DNA of 64,000 bases. It comes from Cricetomys ansorgei. Taxonomy: Eukaryota > Chordata > Mammalia > Rodentia > Nesomyidae. Made by a program: the position numbers and the translations under genes. The notes beneath the pieces were generated by a model. It saw nothing but the letters and a program-made list of their open reading frames with translations. It had not been told where the DNA came from and searched no databases. The stretch spans positions 248,001 to 312,000 of the forward strand of contig JAMJFZ010003656.1 of assembly GCA_026225945.1 (NCBI GenBank). The letters run 5' to 3'. Below, in pieces: positions 33,848 to 45,135 of this stretch (the stretch's first letter is position 1; every line of letters begins with the position of its first letter).

Positions 33848-34744
33848 TGTCTTTGGCTTATTTGACACATCTACTTGATCACCATTTCTCTCTCTAATCT
33901 TACTTTTTTATCAGCACGTTTCCACTTCTACCACCTTGCCTCATGTCTGCCCTTGAAAGGAGAAACCTTTATAACACAGGAAATACCAGTGGGAGAAACT
34001 GAGATGACTTCATTATGATTCTGGGTGTTATACAAATGTCAGTACTTGCAGAAACAAAAGAAAGTGTTTTTGCACCCTTCTCTTCAGCCTCTTAAATTGG
34101 ATAAATGTGTGAAACAAAGGTGGCTATGCATCCATCAGTCATAGAGCCAGACCAGCAGCTGAAGCAGCTTACCTGACTCAGAAAAAGTTTGCTAAAACTT
34201 TACCATAGAGCCCTAGCCATTAACTCTTTATTTCTTGTCCAGTGTGAGCTGCCCCCATTTCAATACTGTCATTGTAACTATCTTTGTAAAATGAAGTTTC
34301 AGCTGCCTCTTTCTGATCCCTGCCCTATATGTGATGAGGGTTTTCAGTTAGGCTTGGTTTGGTTTGTTTGTTTGTTTGTTTTGGGGAGTTGACCCTGCAT
34401 GGTGGACTATGGATACATCTTCTCAGTGTCATGACCCTCTTTGTGCCATCACTCAGTCACCGAATCCATTTGGTTTGAGTTGGATTTGGGATTAATTTTT
34501 TAATCAACACATAATTTTAGCATTGAAGGGACTGTATAGAGGAGTGAATTCTAATCAGAAGTCAGCCAGAGAAGCTAATGATGAGTCGACCCAGACTTCA
34601 GAACCCTAAGCATAAAGAATCTGTACAGAACTCTTCTACTACTGCTTCTGATTCCATTTGTTCCCTGTATTGCTCACTCTAGTACTGAGACAAGGGATCA
34701 CTCTCTGACCTAAAAATTAAATGAGTTTGAAAGGATTGAGTTTC
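33847..34744. other. Intergenic sequence, no gene seen
   Basis: Contains a short (GTTT)n near 34,360. No long ORF or recognised repeat. Confidence 0.35.
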
Positions 34745-34874
34745 ATTATGCTAGATGCAGTGGCATACACCTTTAATCCCAGAAGGCAGAGACAGGTGGA
34801 TCTCTGTGAGTTCCAGGTCAGCCTGGTCTACATAGCAAGTTCCAGACCCGAGAAGGATACATAGTGAGACCTTG

Positions 34875-35031
34875 TGTGGTGGTTTGAATGAGCAGGTCCC
34901 CATAGGCTCATATAGTTAAATGCTTGGTCCACAGTTGACAGAACTGTTTCAGAAAGGCTAGGGGACGTGGCCTCATTGGAGGAAGAATGTCCCTGGGGGA
35001 GGGTTTTGAGGCTTCAAAAGCTTTCTTAGTG

Positions 35032-35093
<62 letters not shown>

Positions 35094-35296
35094 CCCTCTC
35101 TCCTTCCTGTTTGTGGGTGGGATGTAAGCTCTTAGCTAACTACTGTTCCAGCACCATGCCTGCCTGCACCTCTGCACCCTCACCATGATAGACATGGACT
35201 CTAACTCTCTGGAACTGTAAGCCTCCAATCAAATGCTTCTTATAAGTTGCTTTGGTCATGATGTTTTGATACAGCAATAGAAAAGTAACTAAGATA
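34875..35296 (+). mobile_element. Solo LTR, family A, with 5-bp target duplication
   Basis: Starts TGTGGTGG and ends AAGATA. It is flanked by the direct repeat ccttg (34,870-34,874 and 35,297-35,301), as expected for MaLR/ERVL integration. An internal (CT)n tract (35,034-35,090) has expanded within the LTR. Confidence 0.9.
35034..35090. repeat. (CT)n microsatellite
   Basis: Perfect CT run inside the LTR. Confidence 0.95.
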
Positions 35297-35301
35297 CCTT
35301 G

Positions 35302-35387
35302 TCTCAAAAAAAAAAGAAAGAAAAGAAAAAGGAAGGAAGGAAGGAAGGAAGGAAGGAAGGAAGGAAGGAAGGAAGGAAGAAAAGAAA

Positions 35388-35453
<66 letters not shown>
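35302..35453. repeat. Purine tract: (GGAA)n then (GAAA)n
   Basis: About 145 bp of nearly pure purine sequence grown from the B1 A-tail. ORFs on both strands here are artefacts of the repeat. Confidence 0.95.
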
Positions 35454-35454
<1 letters not shown>

Positions 35455-35554
35455 GTGCTCTGCATTGGATTATTGTCTCCAATCATAGGTTAATATAGGC
35501 ATTCTATGCTTCTTTGAAGGAGAGCAGGCTAAGCTGTGGTGTTAGGCAGGTTAC

Positions 35555-35957
35555 GTGTTATGTTAGTTATTTTGGACAATAAAATACCTGAGATGAATGG
35601 GAAAAAAATTTATTTTTGCTGATGATTTCAAAGGTTTTAGTCCAGGGTCAGCTAGATGTGTTGCTGTGAACCTGTGGGGAGGCAAAACATAGTGATCATA
35701 GAATATGGCACGGAAGGCTGCTCACCTCATGGAAGCCAGGAAGAGAGACACAGAATGGTTTTGGAAAAAAGCTATACCCACCAAGGCGCTGTGACCCCAG
35801 TAAGCTATTGCCTTCAACTACATTCTATCTCCTAATAGTCCATTCCATTACAGACTCATGAGCAGATTCATTCATTGGCAGAATTAGTATCCTGATGATC
35901 TAATTATCTCTCAATAACACCATCACCTGGGGACCAGGCTCTTAGTCAGAACCCCAT
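35555..35957. mobile_element. MaLR-like LTR (MT/MLT-like)
   Basis: 'tgttagttattttggacaataaaatacc', 'gaagccaggaagagagacac' and 'cctgatgatctaattatctc'. These match the general MaLR LTR pattern, and a similar copy lies at 46,690-47,192. Subfamily uncertain. Confidence 0.5.
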
Positions 35958-36085
35958 AGAGGATATTTATTTACTTATTTTTGAGACAGGGTCTCTTTGT
36001 ATAGCCCTGGCTTTCCTGGAACTCACATGTAGACCATTCTGGCCTAGGGGGAGTGCTGGTATTAGAGCTGTGCTCCACTACAGCT
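35958..36085 (-). mobile_element. B1 SINE
   Basis: 'ttgagacagggtctctttgtata' and 'ctttcctggaactcacatgtag', reverse strand. Confidence 0.75.
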
Positions 36086-36166
36086 GGCTTTGTAGTGGAC
36101 ATTTTTACATTAGACAACGATGAATATTAAATATATTTTCTACTTGTGATATTTTCATTTATGATA

Positions 36167-36260
36167 GGTTTATCAGGATGTGACCCCCTTCATTTTTGAG
36201 ACACACCTGTAATGCTAAAATGTCTTTGCCATCAAAGGCTGTTTCTAATCATACACCAGC
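36167..36260 (+). repeat. Left arm of a 94-bp inverted repeat
   Basis: Matches the reverse complement of 37,022-37,115 at 91 of 94 positions with no gaps. The arm begins 'ggtttatcaggatgtga' and ends 'ctaatcatacaccagc'. It is not a SINE or LTR family I recognise. Confidence 0.95.
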
Positions 36261-37021
36261 ACCAGTCTTCCTTGTTTCTACATGTCTTCTGTTTTCTCTG
36301 CCCTCTCAATGCTAAATCAGAGCTTCCTCTTCAGCTTTCCCTAAGCCCACTGGCACCCTGCAGCCCCAGGTTCACACCTCCACATCTCCCTCCCTATTCA
36401 GCTTTCACCCACTTCTGCTGCCCTATTCCTGCAGGTTTTTCCTACTCGACCTCCCCCTTGCAGAAGCCTGGAGATTGTGTATGAATCCAGTGCACAAGTC
36501 AGAGCATGCATTTCCCTAAGACACCTGAGAGAAAGTGGAGAACAGACAGGCCAACAGCAATAGCAAGCTTTGAGTGCCCTCTTGTGCGGATTACCAGAAC
36601 CACAGTGTGTTAGTTGATGAAAATTATCCATTCCACTCCTAAAACACAGATTTTTGAGCTGCTCTGAACCAGCTGTTAGCATGTGCAAAGAGCCTAGCTT
36701 TCTGATTTCACAAAGCGGGTTGGCTAAATAAGGACCTTACTGCTTGCTCATGTAGAATCTATATTTTGTGTGAAACCGATAGGAAGTATAACCAGAGAGA
36801 GATATGGGACAGAGAAAGGATGAGCCTTGGCTTCTACTGAAGTACCCTCATGGTATTCTCCAAAGAGTTTCCTGTGTTTGCTGGGATCCCCACAATAGCT
36901 TACTGTCTTCCCCTGAAACCGTGTTGTTAATTTTACACTTTCTAGACCCTTCTTTCCCCCAACTTCCTCCTACCGTGAGACAGGCCCACAGTTTTATCCC
37001 TGTTTCTAATCAGGATCCTAC
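36261..37021. other. 761-bp spacer between the inverted-repeat arms
   Basis: Moderate-GC, pyrimidine-rich first part ('cctccacatctccctccc'). ORFs of 90 (+) and 96 (-) codons have no recognisable domain. No known repeat is seen. The spacer could be ordinary single-copy DNA or the interior of a DNA transposon. Confidence 0.4.
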
Positions 37022-37115
37022 GCTGGTGTATGATTAGAAACAGCCTTTGATGGCAAAGGCGTTTTAGCATTACAGGTGTGTCTCAAAAATGAAGGGGCTC
37101 ACATCCTGATAAACC
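37022..37115 (-). repeat. Right arm of the 94-bp inverted repeat
   Basis: Begins 'gctggtgtatgattagaaac' and ends 'catcctgataaacc'. Three substitutions distinguish it from the left arm; two of them are T/C differences near 'aaacgcctttg'. Confidence 0.95.
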
Positions 37116-37857
37116 CACATCTCTTCTTCTCTGATAAAGGTCCTATCCTTCAAACCTTTCTACTCATATTATTTCATACTGCTTTCTCTTTAACATTAAA
37201 AAAGGCCTTTTAAGAAGATGAAAGTAATTTCCAGGTTCTATGTATCATTCGCTGTATTAACATGATGTTTCATCCAGTGTCTCAAATTCTTGTGTGTCTA
37301 GGGGTAGGTAAATAGAAGATCATCTCATTTGTCATAAGTTTCTAGGCGTTAAAAAAGAAAGGAAATAAGATCCTTTGAGAATTTAAAGGGGAAGGTATTT
37401 TTATTATGAAGGCAATGACTATGTTTTGTAACACTCTCCCATTTGAGATGGGACTCAGGAAAGTAAGGTGACATGTAAGTATCAAGACTGATCAGCCTTG
37501 GTTACTTCAGAGTCAGGGTGGCTAGTGGATGACATTGTATTTCTATGCATTGTTTTTCTTATTTCTTACATCATATTACAATAAAAATCATCTAGGGTGG
37601 CATATTGTTTAGATAGTATTCAGCTGAAACTTGTTTCTTTAGATTCTTCCTCATTTCTGGGGTAATTCAAATTCAGAACATATGAAAATATCTTTGTTCA
37701 TCCAACAGACACAACCCACAGATACATGATTCAAATATTTGGATTGCTTCTTAAGGGAGAAAAAAAAACTTAAGAACTTCCTCTTGTGTGTTTAAGGATA
37801 GGTGGAAATATTTTCATGGTAGGTGGAAACAGAATCAAAGGATAATTAAGAAAAATA
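37116..37857. other. AT-rich intergenic sequence, no gene seen
   Basis: No repeat or long ORF recognised. Confidence 0.35.
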
Positions 37858-37990
37858 TGAAACCAGGTGTGGTGATGCACACCTTTAATCCCAGTATTTA
37901 GGGGCAGAAACAGTGAGATCTCTGTGTATTCCAGATCAGCCAGAGCTACACAGTGATTCTCTGAATATATATATATATATATATATATGA
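37858..37990 (+). mobile_element. B1 SINE plus (AT)n
   Basis: 'gtggtgatgcacacctttaatccc' and 'ccagatcagccagagctacac', ending in an AT microsatellite (37,966-37,990). Confidence 0.75.
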
Positions 37991-38815
37991 ATGAGATCCT
38001 GTTGCCTATTACATCATGGCTTTATTTAGTCTCTATTCTCAACCTAGGGAGTCCTTACAGAGGATACCCAGTGCTTGTTTTCTTAAATCTGGTGGACATA
38101 AGTATGATAAAGTCCCTTCTGTATTGAATTTATGCTCCCAGGAATTTACCCCACCCTTATTAATGGTAGTTACTTGCAGAGATGCCACTCTGGTGGTAGC
38201 ATACAGGCAAAGTGGTTCTCAGTCTCAGCACTCCACCTTTAGGTTTGAGTAATGAATGATCTGGGAAGATATTTATCCACTGCACCCACGGATGTTGAGT
38301 TGTACAGTTGATGTCTACACTCTAGATGGCAGTCTTACCTCACCCCCCTACTGTTGACAACTTAAAAGAGCTCCCCACAGTGAGAACTGCCCTTCAAGAA
38401 TCCTATCCTACTGGTTGGATAATCATTACTGCGACAGCAGTAGAGGTTTCTGTCTTGAGATAAAGTAGACATATCCAGATGTCCTTAATACATAAATTCA
38501 GCTTGGCATTTATAAAATGCTAGATCTCCACTAAAATCCCTTATACTTCTCTTCTGGTTGGTACCAGATTCCTCACTGGTCCATGCTCTATGTGAGCTGA
38601 GCTGATAACTGTCACTTGGCTTGCTCTCTCAGGATAATACGATTTCCATGGAGTCCCTGTCCCTGATAGATATCATGGTGTCCAATGTGATGCAGACATG
38701 GCAATAGGCTTTCCCAGAGTGGCTCTCAAAGCAAAAACCCAGTTCAATAGCAGCCACAGTGGCCCCAGTATACAATACTATTCCTCTAAAACCACTCCAG
38801 CACCACAATCTGTAT
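37991..38815. other. Intergenic sequence, no gene seen
   Basis: A 78-codon plus ORF (38,016-38,252) lacks recognisable features. Confidence 0.35.
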
Positions 38816-39366
38816 TAGTCAGTTTTCTCTAAAGGGACAAAACTGGTAGGATGGAATGGGGGATGGATTTATTAGGGTGGTTTTATTATTTATTTATTTA
38901 TTATTTTTATTATTATTATTAGGGTGTTTTACAGGCTGTAGTCCAGGAAGTCCAACAATAGCTGTCTCCTGATAGAAAAGACAAGATTCAGTAGTTGTTC
39001 AGTCCAGGAAACTGGATGTCTCAGCAGTCTCAATCTGGTGCTGTCTTAGGGAAGTCCTAGAGAGCTGCCGGTCTTCAGTCTACACTGGAATCCTGAAGAA
39101 GTGGATTCTAATATCAGCAAAGGAATATCTCAAGAACAGGATAGATAAAATTGTCAATGAGAATGAGGGCAAGCAGGCAAAAAACCAAAGCTTCCTTTTA
39201 TTGTCCTTTTATGTAGGCTACCACCAGAAGGTGTGCCCCAGATTTGAGGTGGGTCTCCCCATCTCAAAAAGATCTAATCAGGAAATTCCCTCACAATTGT
39301 ACATAGCTACTAGGGTTTTAGTTGATTCCAGATGTAGTCAAGTTGATACTCAAGATTCACCATCGT
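38816..39366. mobile_element. LTR-like repeat, family C
   Basis: 'tgtattagtcagttttctctaaag', 'acaggctgtagtccaggaag', 'gttcagtccaggaaactggatg' and 'ttccagatgtagtcaagttga'. The same family lies at 42,488-42,968. An AT-rich microsatellite lies near the start. LTR nature is inferred. Confidence 0.6.
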
Positions 39367-39371
39367 AGTTA

Positions 39372-39603
39372 TTCAAGGGACTGGAGAGAAGACCCTGTGG
39401 TTAAGAGCACTAGCTGCTCTTCTAGAGGACACAGGTAAATTTCCAGCAGGCACATGGCATCTCATAATTACCTATAACTCCAGTCCTAGGGGATCCAATG
39501 CCCTCTTCTGGCATCTATGGGCTCCAGGTACTAATGTAGTGCACAGACATGCATGTAGCCAAAACATCCATACACGTAAAAAATAATTTTTTTAAAAAAA
39601 AAG
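39372..39603 (+). mobile_element. B2 SINE
   Basis: 'gggactggagagaagaccctg', 'ctataactccagtcctagggg' and 'cctcttctggcatctatggg', with a poly(A) end. Confidence 0.85.
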
Positions 39604-40230
39604 CATTGTTACCCAACATAAAGAAAAGTCTAACAGTGGAGACACTAGAATAGGATAAATTAATGGAGATTGGAATAGGAGCGCAGGGTGAAGGAAGGAA
39701 TATAGGGAGGGACAATTAACACTAAAGGCCACTTGAAAAACCATATGGAAACCGACTACTGAAGAAACTTCCTAAAATATATACCTATATGAGATGAGTC
39801 TAAATGAGCTTACCAAATAACAGGGGATACATTTCCCTAGCTAGAATTATAGGCCACCATGTAAAACCTCCAATGTCAGGAATAGGTTACATCTTATTGA
39901 ATTGTTGTCCAAAGGAGTCCCATGGAAATCCCCAAAGGTCACAGACTATTTCCAGTGCCATTGGAAGGACTTACCATCAGGTAAGTCCTTATTGCTGAAG
40001 ACAGCACTTATATATGTCATCAAACACAGAAAAGTCAAACTGGTTCCTAACTAGGAGCTTTACTCCTCCTACTGACTAGCAGTCAAGGTGCTGGGAGGTA
40101 CTTTAAACACTCCCAGAAGAGAAAGACAATAACCAGTATCTTCCAGCCACAATCCCTGCGACCTACAGCAGTGACCTGGCTGCAAGATATACTGGTATAA
40201 TACTAGCACAAATGTTCAGCTGTTTGTTTT
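39604..40230 (+). mobile_element. LINE-1 3' UTR fragment (Lx-like)
   Basis: Same sequence as 3740-4290: 'ggagtcccatggaaatcccca', 'aatgtcaggaataggttaca' and 'ctgcaagatatactgg'. Confidence 0.7.
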
Positions 40231-40701
40231 TCTGGTTTGATCTTGATGTTGATTTTGAGTAAGGATCCTATCATAATACATTTAACCACTCTAGATCTTC
40301 ATGTAGATTGTCCCCTTACAGCTCAGTGATAGGAAAAGGAAAATCTCCAAATGAAGTTTGTCAATATAGGAAGCATCACACTAGTGTGTGGTTTCTCTGA
40401 CTTTCATCCACTGAGCAATTTTAGTCACAGACTCTTTTTCCTCCCCTGGCTCCACCTTTCCTCATGTAAGAAACCATTGCTTCCCAGTGTTGATGGCAGA
40501 ATTTTGAGACCTGATACAGGGGCAAACTCCCTTGAAGCACATGATGCTGACTTACAGTTTGATTTTCTCAATCTACACTTTGGATTCGGGGATTAGGGAT
40601 GCTCTGCATATCCCTCCAATTCACTGAGTGACTGGGGATTGACAGAAATATTTGTTTCTGCAGCACTTCCTTTGGGAAAATGCCCAAAAGACAGACATAT
40701 A
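40231..40701. other. Intergenic sequence, no gene seen
   Basis: An 81-codon plus ORF (40,351-40,596) has no recognisable motif. Confidence 0.35.
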
Positions 40702-40706
40702 GATAT

Positions 40707-41100
40707 TCTCTTAGTCAGTGTTCTATTGCTATGAAGAGACACCATGGCTGTGGCAACTCTTATAAAAGAAAGCATTTAATTGGAGCCTGCTTACAGTTTC
40801 AGAGGTTGATCCATTATTATCATGGTGGGGAACATGGCTATAGCCTAGCTTAAGCAAACATGGTACTGGAGAAGCAGCCAACAGTTCTACATCCATATTC
40901 GCAGACAGCAGGAAGAGAGAGACTCTGGGCTTGGAATGGGCTTTTTGAAACCTCAAAGTACATCCCAAGTGACATACTTACCCCCAACAAGGCCCCCCCA
41001 TCTCCTAATCCCTTTAATCCTTTCAAATAATGCTGCTTTCTGGTGACCCAGTATTCAAATCTATGAGTCTCTGGGCCTCACTCTCATTCAAACCACCACA
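40707..41100 (-). mobile_element. Solo LTR, family A, with 5-bp target duplication
   Basis: A reverse-strand LTR of 394 bp ending at the right with 'caaaccaccaca'. It is flanked by gatat at 40,702-40,706 and 41,101-41,105. Confidence 0.88.
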
Positions 41101-41258
41101 GATATGCTTTCTTATCTTTTACTTAATGGTTTACTATGTTTGGAAGCTGAAGGAAAATCCATACCAATTTTCGTATATTTCCCACATTTAGTAGCCAGCG
41201 ATTAGCATGTTTAGCTGTTGCCCTTCTTAGTGTGGAATCCACATTGTTTGAGCCTTTG

Positions 41259-41452
41259 TTTTATTTTATTTTATTTTATTTTATTTTATTTTATTTTATT
41301 TTATTTTATTTTATTTTTGACAGGGTTTCACTATGTGTAGCCTTAGCTGTCCTGGAACTTACTATGTAAACAAGGCTAGCCTCAAACTCACAGAGATCTG
41401 CTTGCCTCTGCTTTCCAAGTTCTAGGATTAAGGTATGCATCATGATGCCCAT
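41259..41452 (-). mobile_element. B1 SINE with (TTTTA)n tail
   Basis: The (TTTTA)n at 41,259-41,317 is followed by 'gacagggtttcactatgtgtag', 'gtcctggaacttactatgtaa' and 'aagttctaggattaaggtatg'. Confidence 0.85.
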
Positions 41453-42487
41453 TTTAAGTCTAAAATACACACTGTATATCAGAAACCTAGGATAGAAAAA
41501 TAGAAATACAAATATTATGTTGATATTTGTATAACAGTTGCATGTTAAAACAATATTTTCCCTACATCATAGTAAAATAAAATATATTGTTAATTTCATT
41601 AGTTTTTCTTTTTCTTGTTGTTGCTAAGTGGTGACTAGAAAGTGTAATGCAGCCATATGGCTAATATTATGTCTCTACTGGACCAAGCTAATTTGAAAGG
41701 AAAATGGGCTAATTGTCATCTCTGGTATAAGACATGGTTCTAGACAAATCTTTGTGAGGAGAATGATGTGTTAACTTTTTCTTCTGTTTGTAGAGCACAA
41801 AAAATAATTTGGGGGCACCCACATAGGAGAAGCCAAATAATAATTTCCTTTTCATTGAGGTAGGTTTATTGTTGTTTGTGGAATGATGTAGAGATGACCC
41901 CTGGATTATGTTACTTATTTAAGCTTGTGTTTGGTATGCAAGAGCAGAAGTATATATACCAAGAACCTTGCAGCTGCATGGGAATACAAGGACTAGCATG
42001 TTATAAAAACAAATACTAACTCTGATATCTTCCACATGATGGTAGAGTTGGGGATGGCAATTAATGAGATCACTACAATGAGGGAACAACACATAGAGGT
42101 TCACAACTCTTACTTAAAAGACAGAGGAAGGAAAGGGACAGAGGATGAAAAGGAATAACTATAGGTAGTATATCCACAAAAAGCTGAATTCATCTCTCCA
42201 ATTCAGTGTTGACATGTATAAAAGATGAGACTCTATGTTGATGGACTGATGAGAATATTGTGACTTGAGGCTTACGTAAACATCTTGTTTCCTTAAGGAG
42301 CCAGGATTTGCTAGTTGAGTATCTACTCTGTACTACATAACCTCTGCAGATAATGAAAATTTACTTTAGTGTTCAGGTAAAAAAATCGGGGGGAAGCTGG
42401 CCTGGGTGAGCTTGTAAAGTTACCTTAACACACCTGCTCTCCTGGGAGCCTGTTATGTAGTGGGTCCCATCTTTGCCATGGACATTG
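41453..42487. other. AT-rich intergenic sequence, no gene seen
   Basis: No long ORF or recognised repeat in about 1 kb. Confidence 0.35.
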
Positions 42488-42604
42488 TATTAGTCACGGT
42501 TCTTTAGAGGTACAGACTTATATAATGAATATATATATATGCATATATATATACATATACATATACATGTGTATATTTTATATATATATTTATATATATA
42601 TGTA

Positions 42605-42676
<72 letters not shown>

Positions 42677-42968
42677 TGGTTTACAGGCTGTGGTCCAGCT
42701 AGTCCAACAATGGCTGTCTAGCAATAGAAGGTCCAGGAATCCAGTAGTTGTTCAATCCACAAGACTGGATGTCTCAACTGGTCTTCAGTAAATACCAGAA
42801 TCCCAAAGAAGTAGGTTTTAATACCAGTGAAGACATGGACTTGACAGTGGGAGCAAGTAGGCAAAGAGAGAGAGCTTCCTTTTTCCATGTCCTTTATAAA
42901 GGCTGCCAGCATAAGGTATAGACCAGAGTAAAAGTGGATCTTTCTATCTCCAAAGATCCAGATTAAAA
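42488..42968. mobile_element. LTR-like repeat, family C, with (TA)n expansion
   Basis: 'tgtattagtcacggttctttag', 'acaggctgtggtccagctagtcc' and 'gtagttgttcaatccacaag'. A TA/TG microsatellite of ~145 bp (42,528-42,675) sits near the start. ORFs across it are artefacts. Confidence 0.65.
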
Positions 42969-42987
42969 GTGGGTCTCAAATGGCATT

Positions 42988-43208
42988 TGTGAGGCTGGAG
43001 AGATAGCTCAGTGGTTAAAAGGATTTGCTCCTTTATCAGTGGATCTGGATTAGATTTCTAGCACCCACATGGTGGCCCACAACCACCTAAAACCCCAGTT
43101 CCAGAGGAACCAATGCCTTCTGACCTCTGCAGGCACCAGATATGCTCATGGTACACATACATACACACAGGCAGGACAGTCATACTCATTAAAAAAAATA
43201 AAAACTCT
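42988..43208 (+). mobile_element. B2 SINE
   Basis: 'gaggctggagagatagctcagtgg', 'cacatggtggcccacaaccacc' and 'gacctctgcaggcaccagata'. Confidence 0.85.
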
Positions 43209-43212
43209 ATTT

Positions 43213-43422
43213 AAGGACTGAAAAGATGGTCCGACTGCTCTGGCAAAGGACCTAGGTTCAGTTCTCAGCACACACATGATGGCTCACAAACATCTGCAAC
43301 TCCTGTTCCAAGAGATCCAGTGCCTTCTTCTGGCCTCCACAGGCACCAGGCACATACATGCTGCATATACCTACATGCAGGCAAACACTCATACACATAA
43401 AATAAAAATAAATAATTCCATT
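43213..43422 (+). mobile_element. B2 SINE, tandem with the previous copy
   Basis: 'ggactgaaaagatggtccgac', 'acacatgatggctcacaaacatc' and 'cttcttctggcctccacagg', ending 'aaataaaaataaata'. Confidence 0.85.
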
Positions 43423-44547
43423 TTAACGTCAATTTTTTTTCTTTTGCTGAAAGTAATTCCTACTGCAAAGCACAGTACATTGCAGCTCTAAGGATTATAC
43501 TGCAGAGTGGTCAGATATAATAGCTAACCCTCAAGACATTAAGGTCACTGCCCTGAAGATCTTTCTTTATTAAATTAGCATGAAACATCATTGGAAGGCA
43601 AAATCTTCATTTTACACATAATTTGCCTAATTCCTGCAAGTTTTTCCAGTTCTGCCCCTTTTCTACAGTCTCCCACTGCAAGAGGCCTCACAGTGCTAAT
43701 GGTAGGTAGAGAGACTAAGGGTGCCAAGCAGCAGAGGGACAATCCTGTGAGGAGCTCCGTTGTCTCCTTGTTCTTCCTCAGTCATGTTATGTACTATTCT
43801 CCTGATCATCTGTTCTCTCTCATCTTTGCTGTATGAGAAAATTCAGGAACATCTCCAAGGGGTAGTATCTCCTGGGTAAACTTAAGCATAGGAGTGGGTC
43901 ACAAGGGCAAGTAGAAGCATCCATGTCCAGATTAAGGCCAGCTTTCTTGAGAAGACAAGCATAAGGAGCAGAACCTGACCCAGAAACACAGAAGATAGTT
44001 ATGACAACTGTATCGCCTTTGGCATCTTTGACCCTTTCTGTGTGTCTAGCATTTTGCTAATTGCCTAAGATACCATATCTTGCTCAGAGCTTAGACTTGT
44101 ATCTCTATTTGCTGCCAAGACTCCAGGATCCTCTGACTTACCTGACGTGACAAAATTCATTAGAAACAGAGCAGGGAATCAGGCCCTTATTGCTTTGATT
44201 GCAGTCTGTGTCTTTTAGCCATTCCTCCTACATCTCTCAGCATAGTCCAGGCCTACAGAATCAAATTCTTTGAGGAAAGGTCTAATACCTAGCTTTTCAC
44301 TAGTTAACCATGCATTTCCTTGGTAACTTTTAGTGCACCAAGAAAGTGCTGTATCACCCTCTCCTTATCCTAACAAGAAGTTTAAAAGTAAAAAATGAAA
44401 ACCATAAGTGAAATGTAATTTTAAGATTAGCCCTGTATGCTTTTTTAGTTACTTCTGATATTTTTGCAATGACAATTGGATACTTTTTCAAGAGCATATT
44501 TACTCTTGGACAACCAGAAAGCTCTAGTGAAGTCAATAGTGTCTCCC
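43423..44547. other. Intergenic sequence, no gene seen
   Basis: No motif-bearing ORF and no recognised repeat. Confidence 0.35.
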
Positions 44548-44722
44548 AGTCTTTTTGTTGTTGTTATTTTGTTTTGTTTTTTCAAGACAGGTCTCACTAT
44601 ATAGTTCTGGCTGCCCTAGAAGTAACTATGTAGACCAGACTGACCTCAGACTCAGATATCTGCCTGACTCTACCTGCCTTGTGCTGGGATTAAAGATGAG
44701 TACCACCATGCCAGGCTCAATA
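44548..44722 (-). mobile_element. B1 SINE
   Basis: T/G-rich tail, 'caagacaggtctcactatatag', 'tgtgctgggattaaagatgag', reverse strand. Confidence 0.82.
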
Positions 44723-44861
44723 CTTAATGAAGGCAATAAATGAGGATCAATCCTGAAGATGAATTATGACCCAGGTAGAATGTAATTAATCTTTTCTACC
44801 CTCATTATAATTTGCCTCACAGGAAACTAAAACAAATATTAAAAATAACAGTAATAATAAA

Positions 44862-45135
44862 TCTTGGTGCCTGTGGGATATCCAGGTGCCTGCAGAATAC
44901 CCAGATGCCTGGGGGATGTCTGGGTACTGACATGATGTTCAGATCCCTTCATGTTTAGGCAGTGAAGCCCAACTTTAGGATGAACTCTGTCATGCTTAAT
45001 CTCAGGCTAATATAGGCCAAGTGGATGTCCATGACTTAAGCTCCCTACTGCCACCAAAAACCAGGGTTATGCCAATGCTCCATACTGCCACCACACAGAC
45101 TTATTTTTTTTCTTTTTTCATGTCATAACTTGATG
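44862..45135 (+). repeat. Second copy of the minisatellite-bearing complex repeat
   Basis: 'ggtgcctgtgggatatccagg' repeats, then 'gtggatgtccatgacttaagc' and 'cacacagacttattttttttc', matching 32,410-32,540. Shorter and more diverged than the copy at 31,291. Confidence 0.5.

Larger units (their letters stand above)
34745..35315 (+). mobile_element. B1 SINE split by an LTR
   Basis: The B1 body ('ggcatacacctttaatccc', 'gtcagcctggtctacatagca') runs to 'gagaccttg' at 34,874. It resumes at 'ccttgtctcaaaaaa' from 35,297. The intervening 422 bp are a family A LTR. Confidence 0.9.

Noticed and set aside
35240..35493. Lys/Glu-rich and Phe/Leu/Ser-rich ORFs on both strands
   Set aside because: They are translations of GAAA/GGAA repeats.
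36167..37115. Inverted repeat as two opposite SINE copies
   Set aside because: The arm sequence lacks B1, B2, B3 or ID landmarks, and the ~97% identity is much higher than between typical SINE copies here.
42525..42791. Ile/Tyr-rich ORFs
   Set aside because: They are translations of a TA/TG microsatellite running into an LTR.
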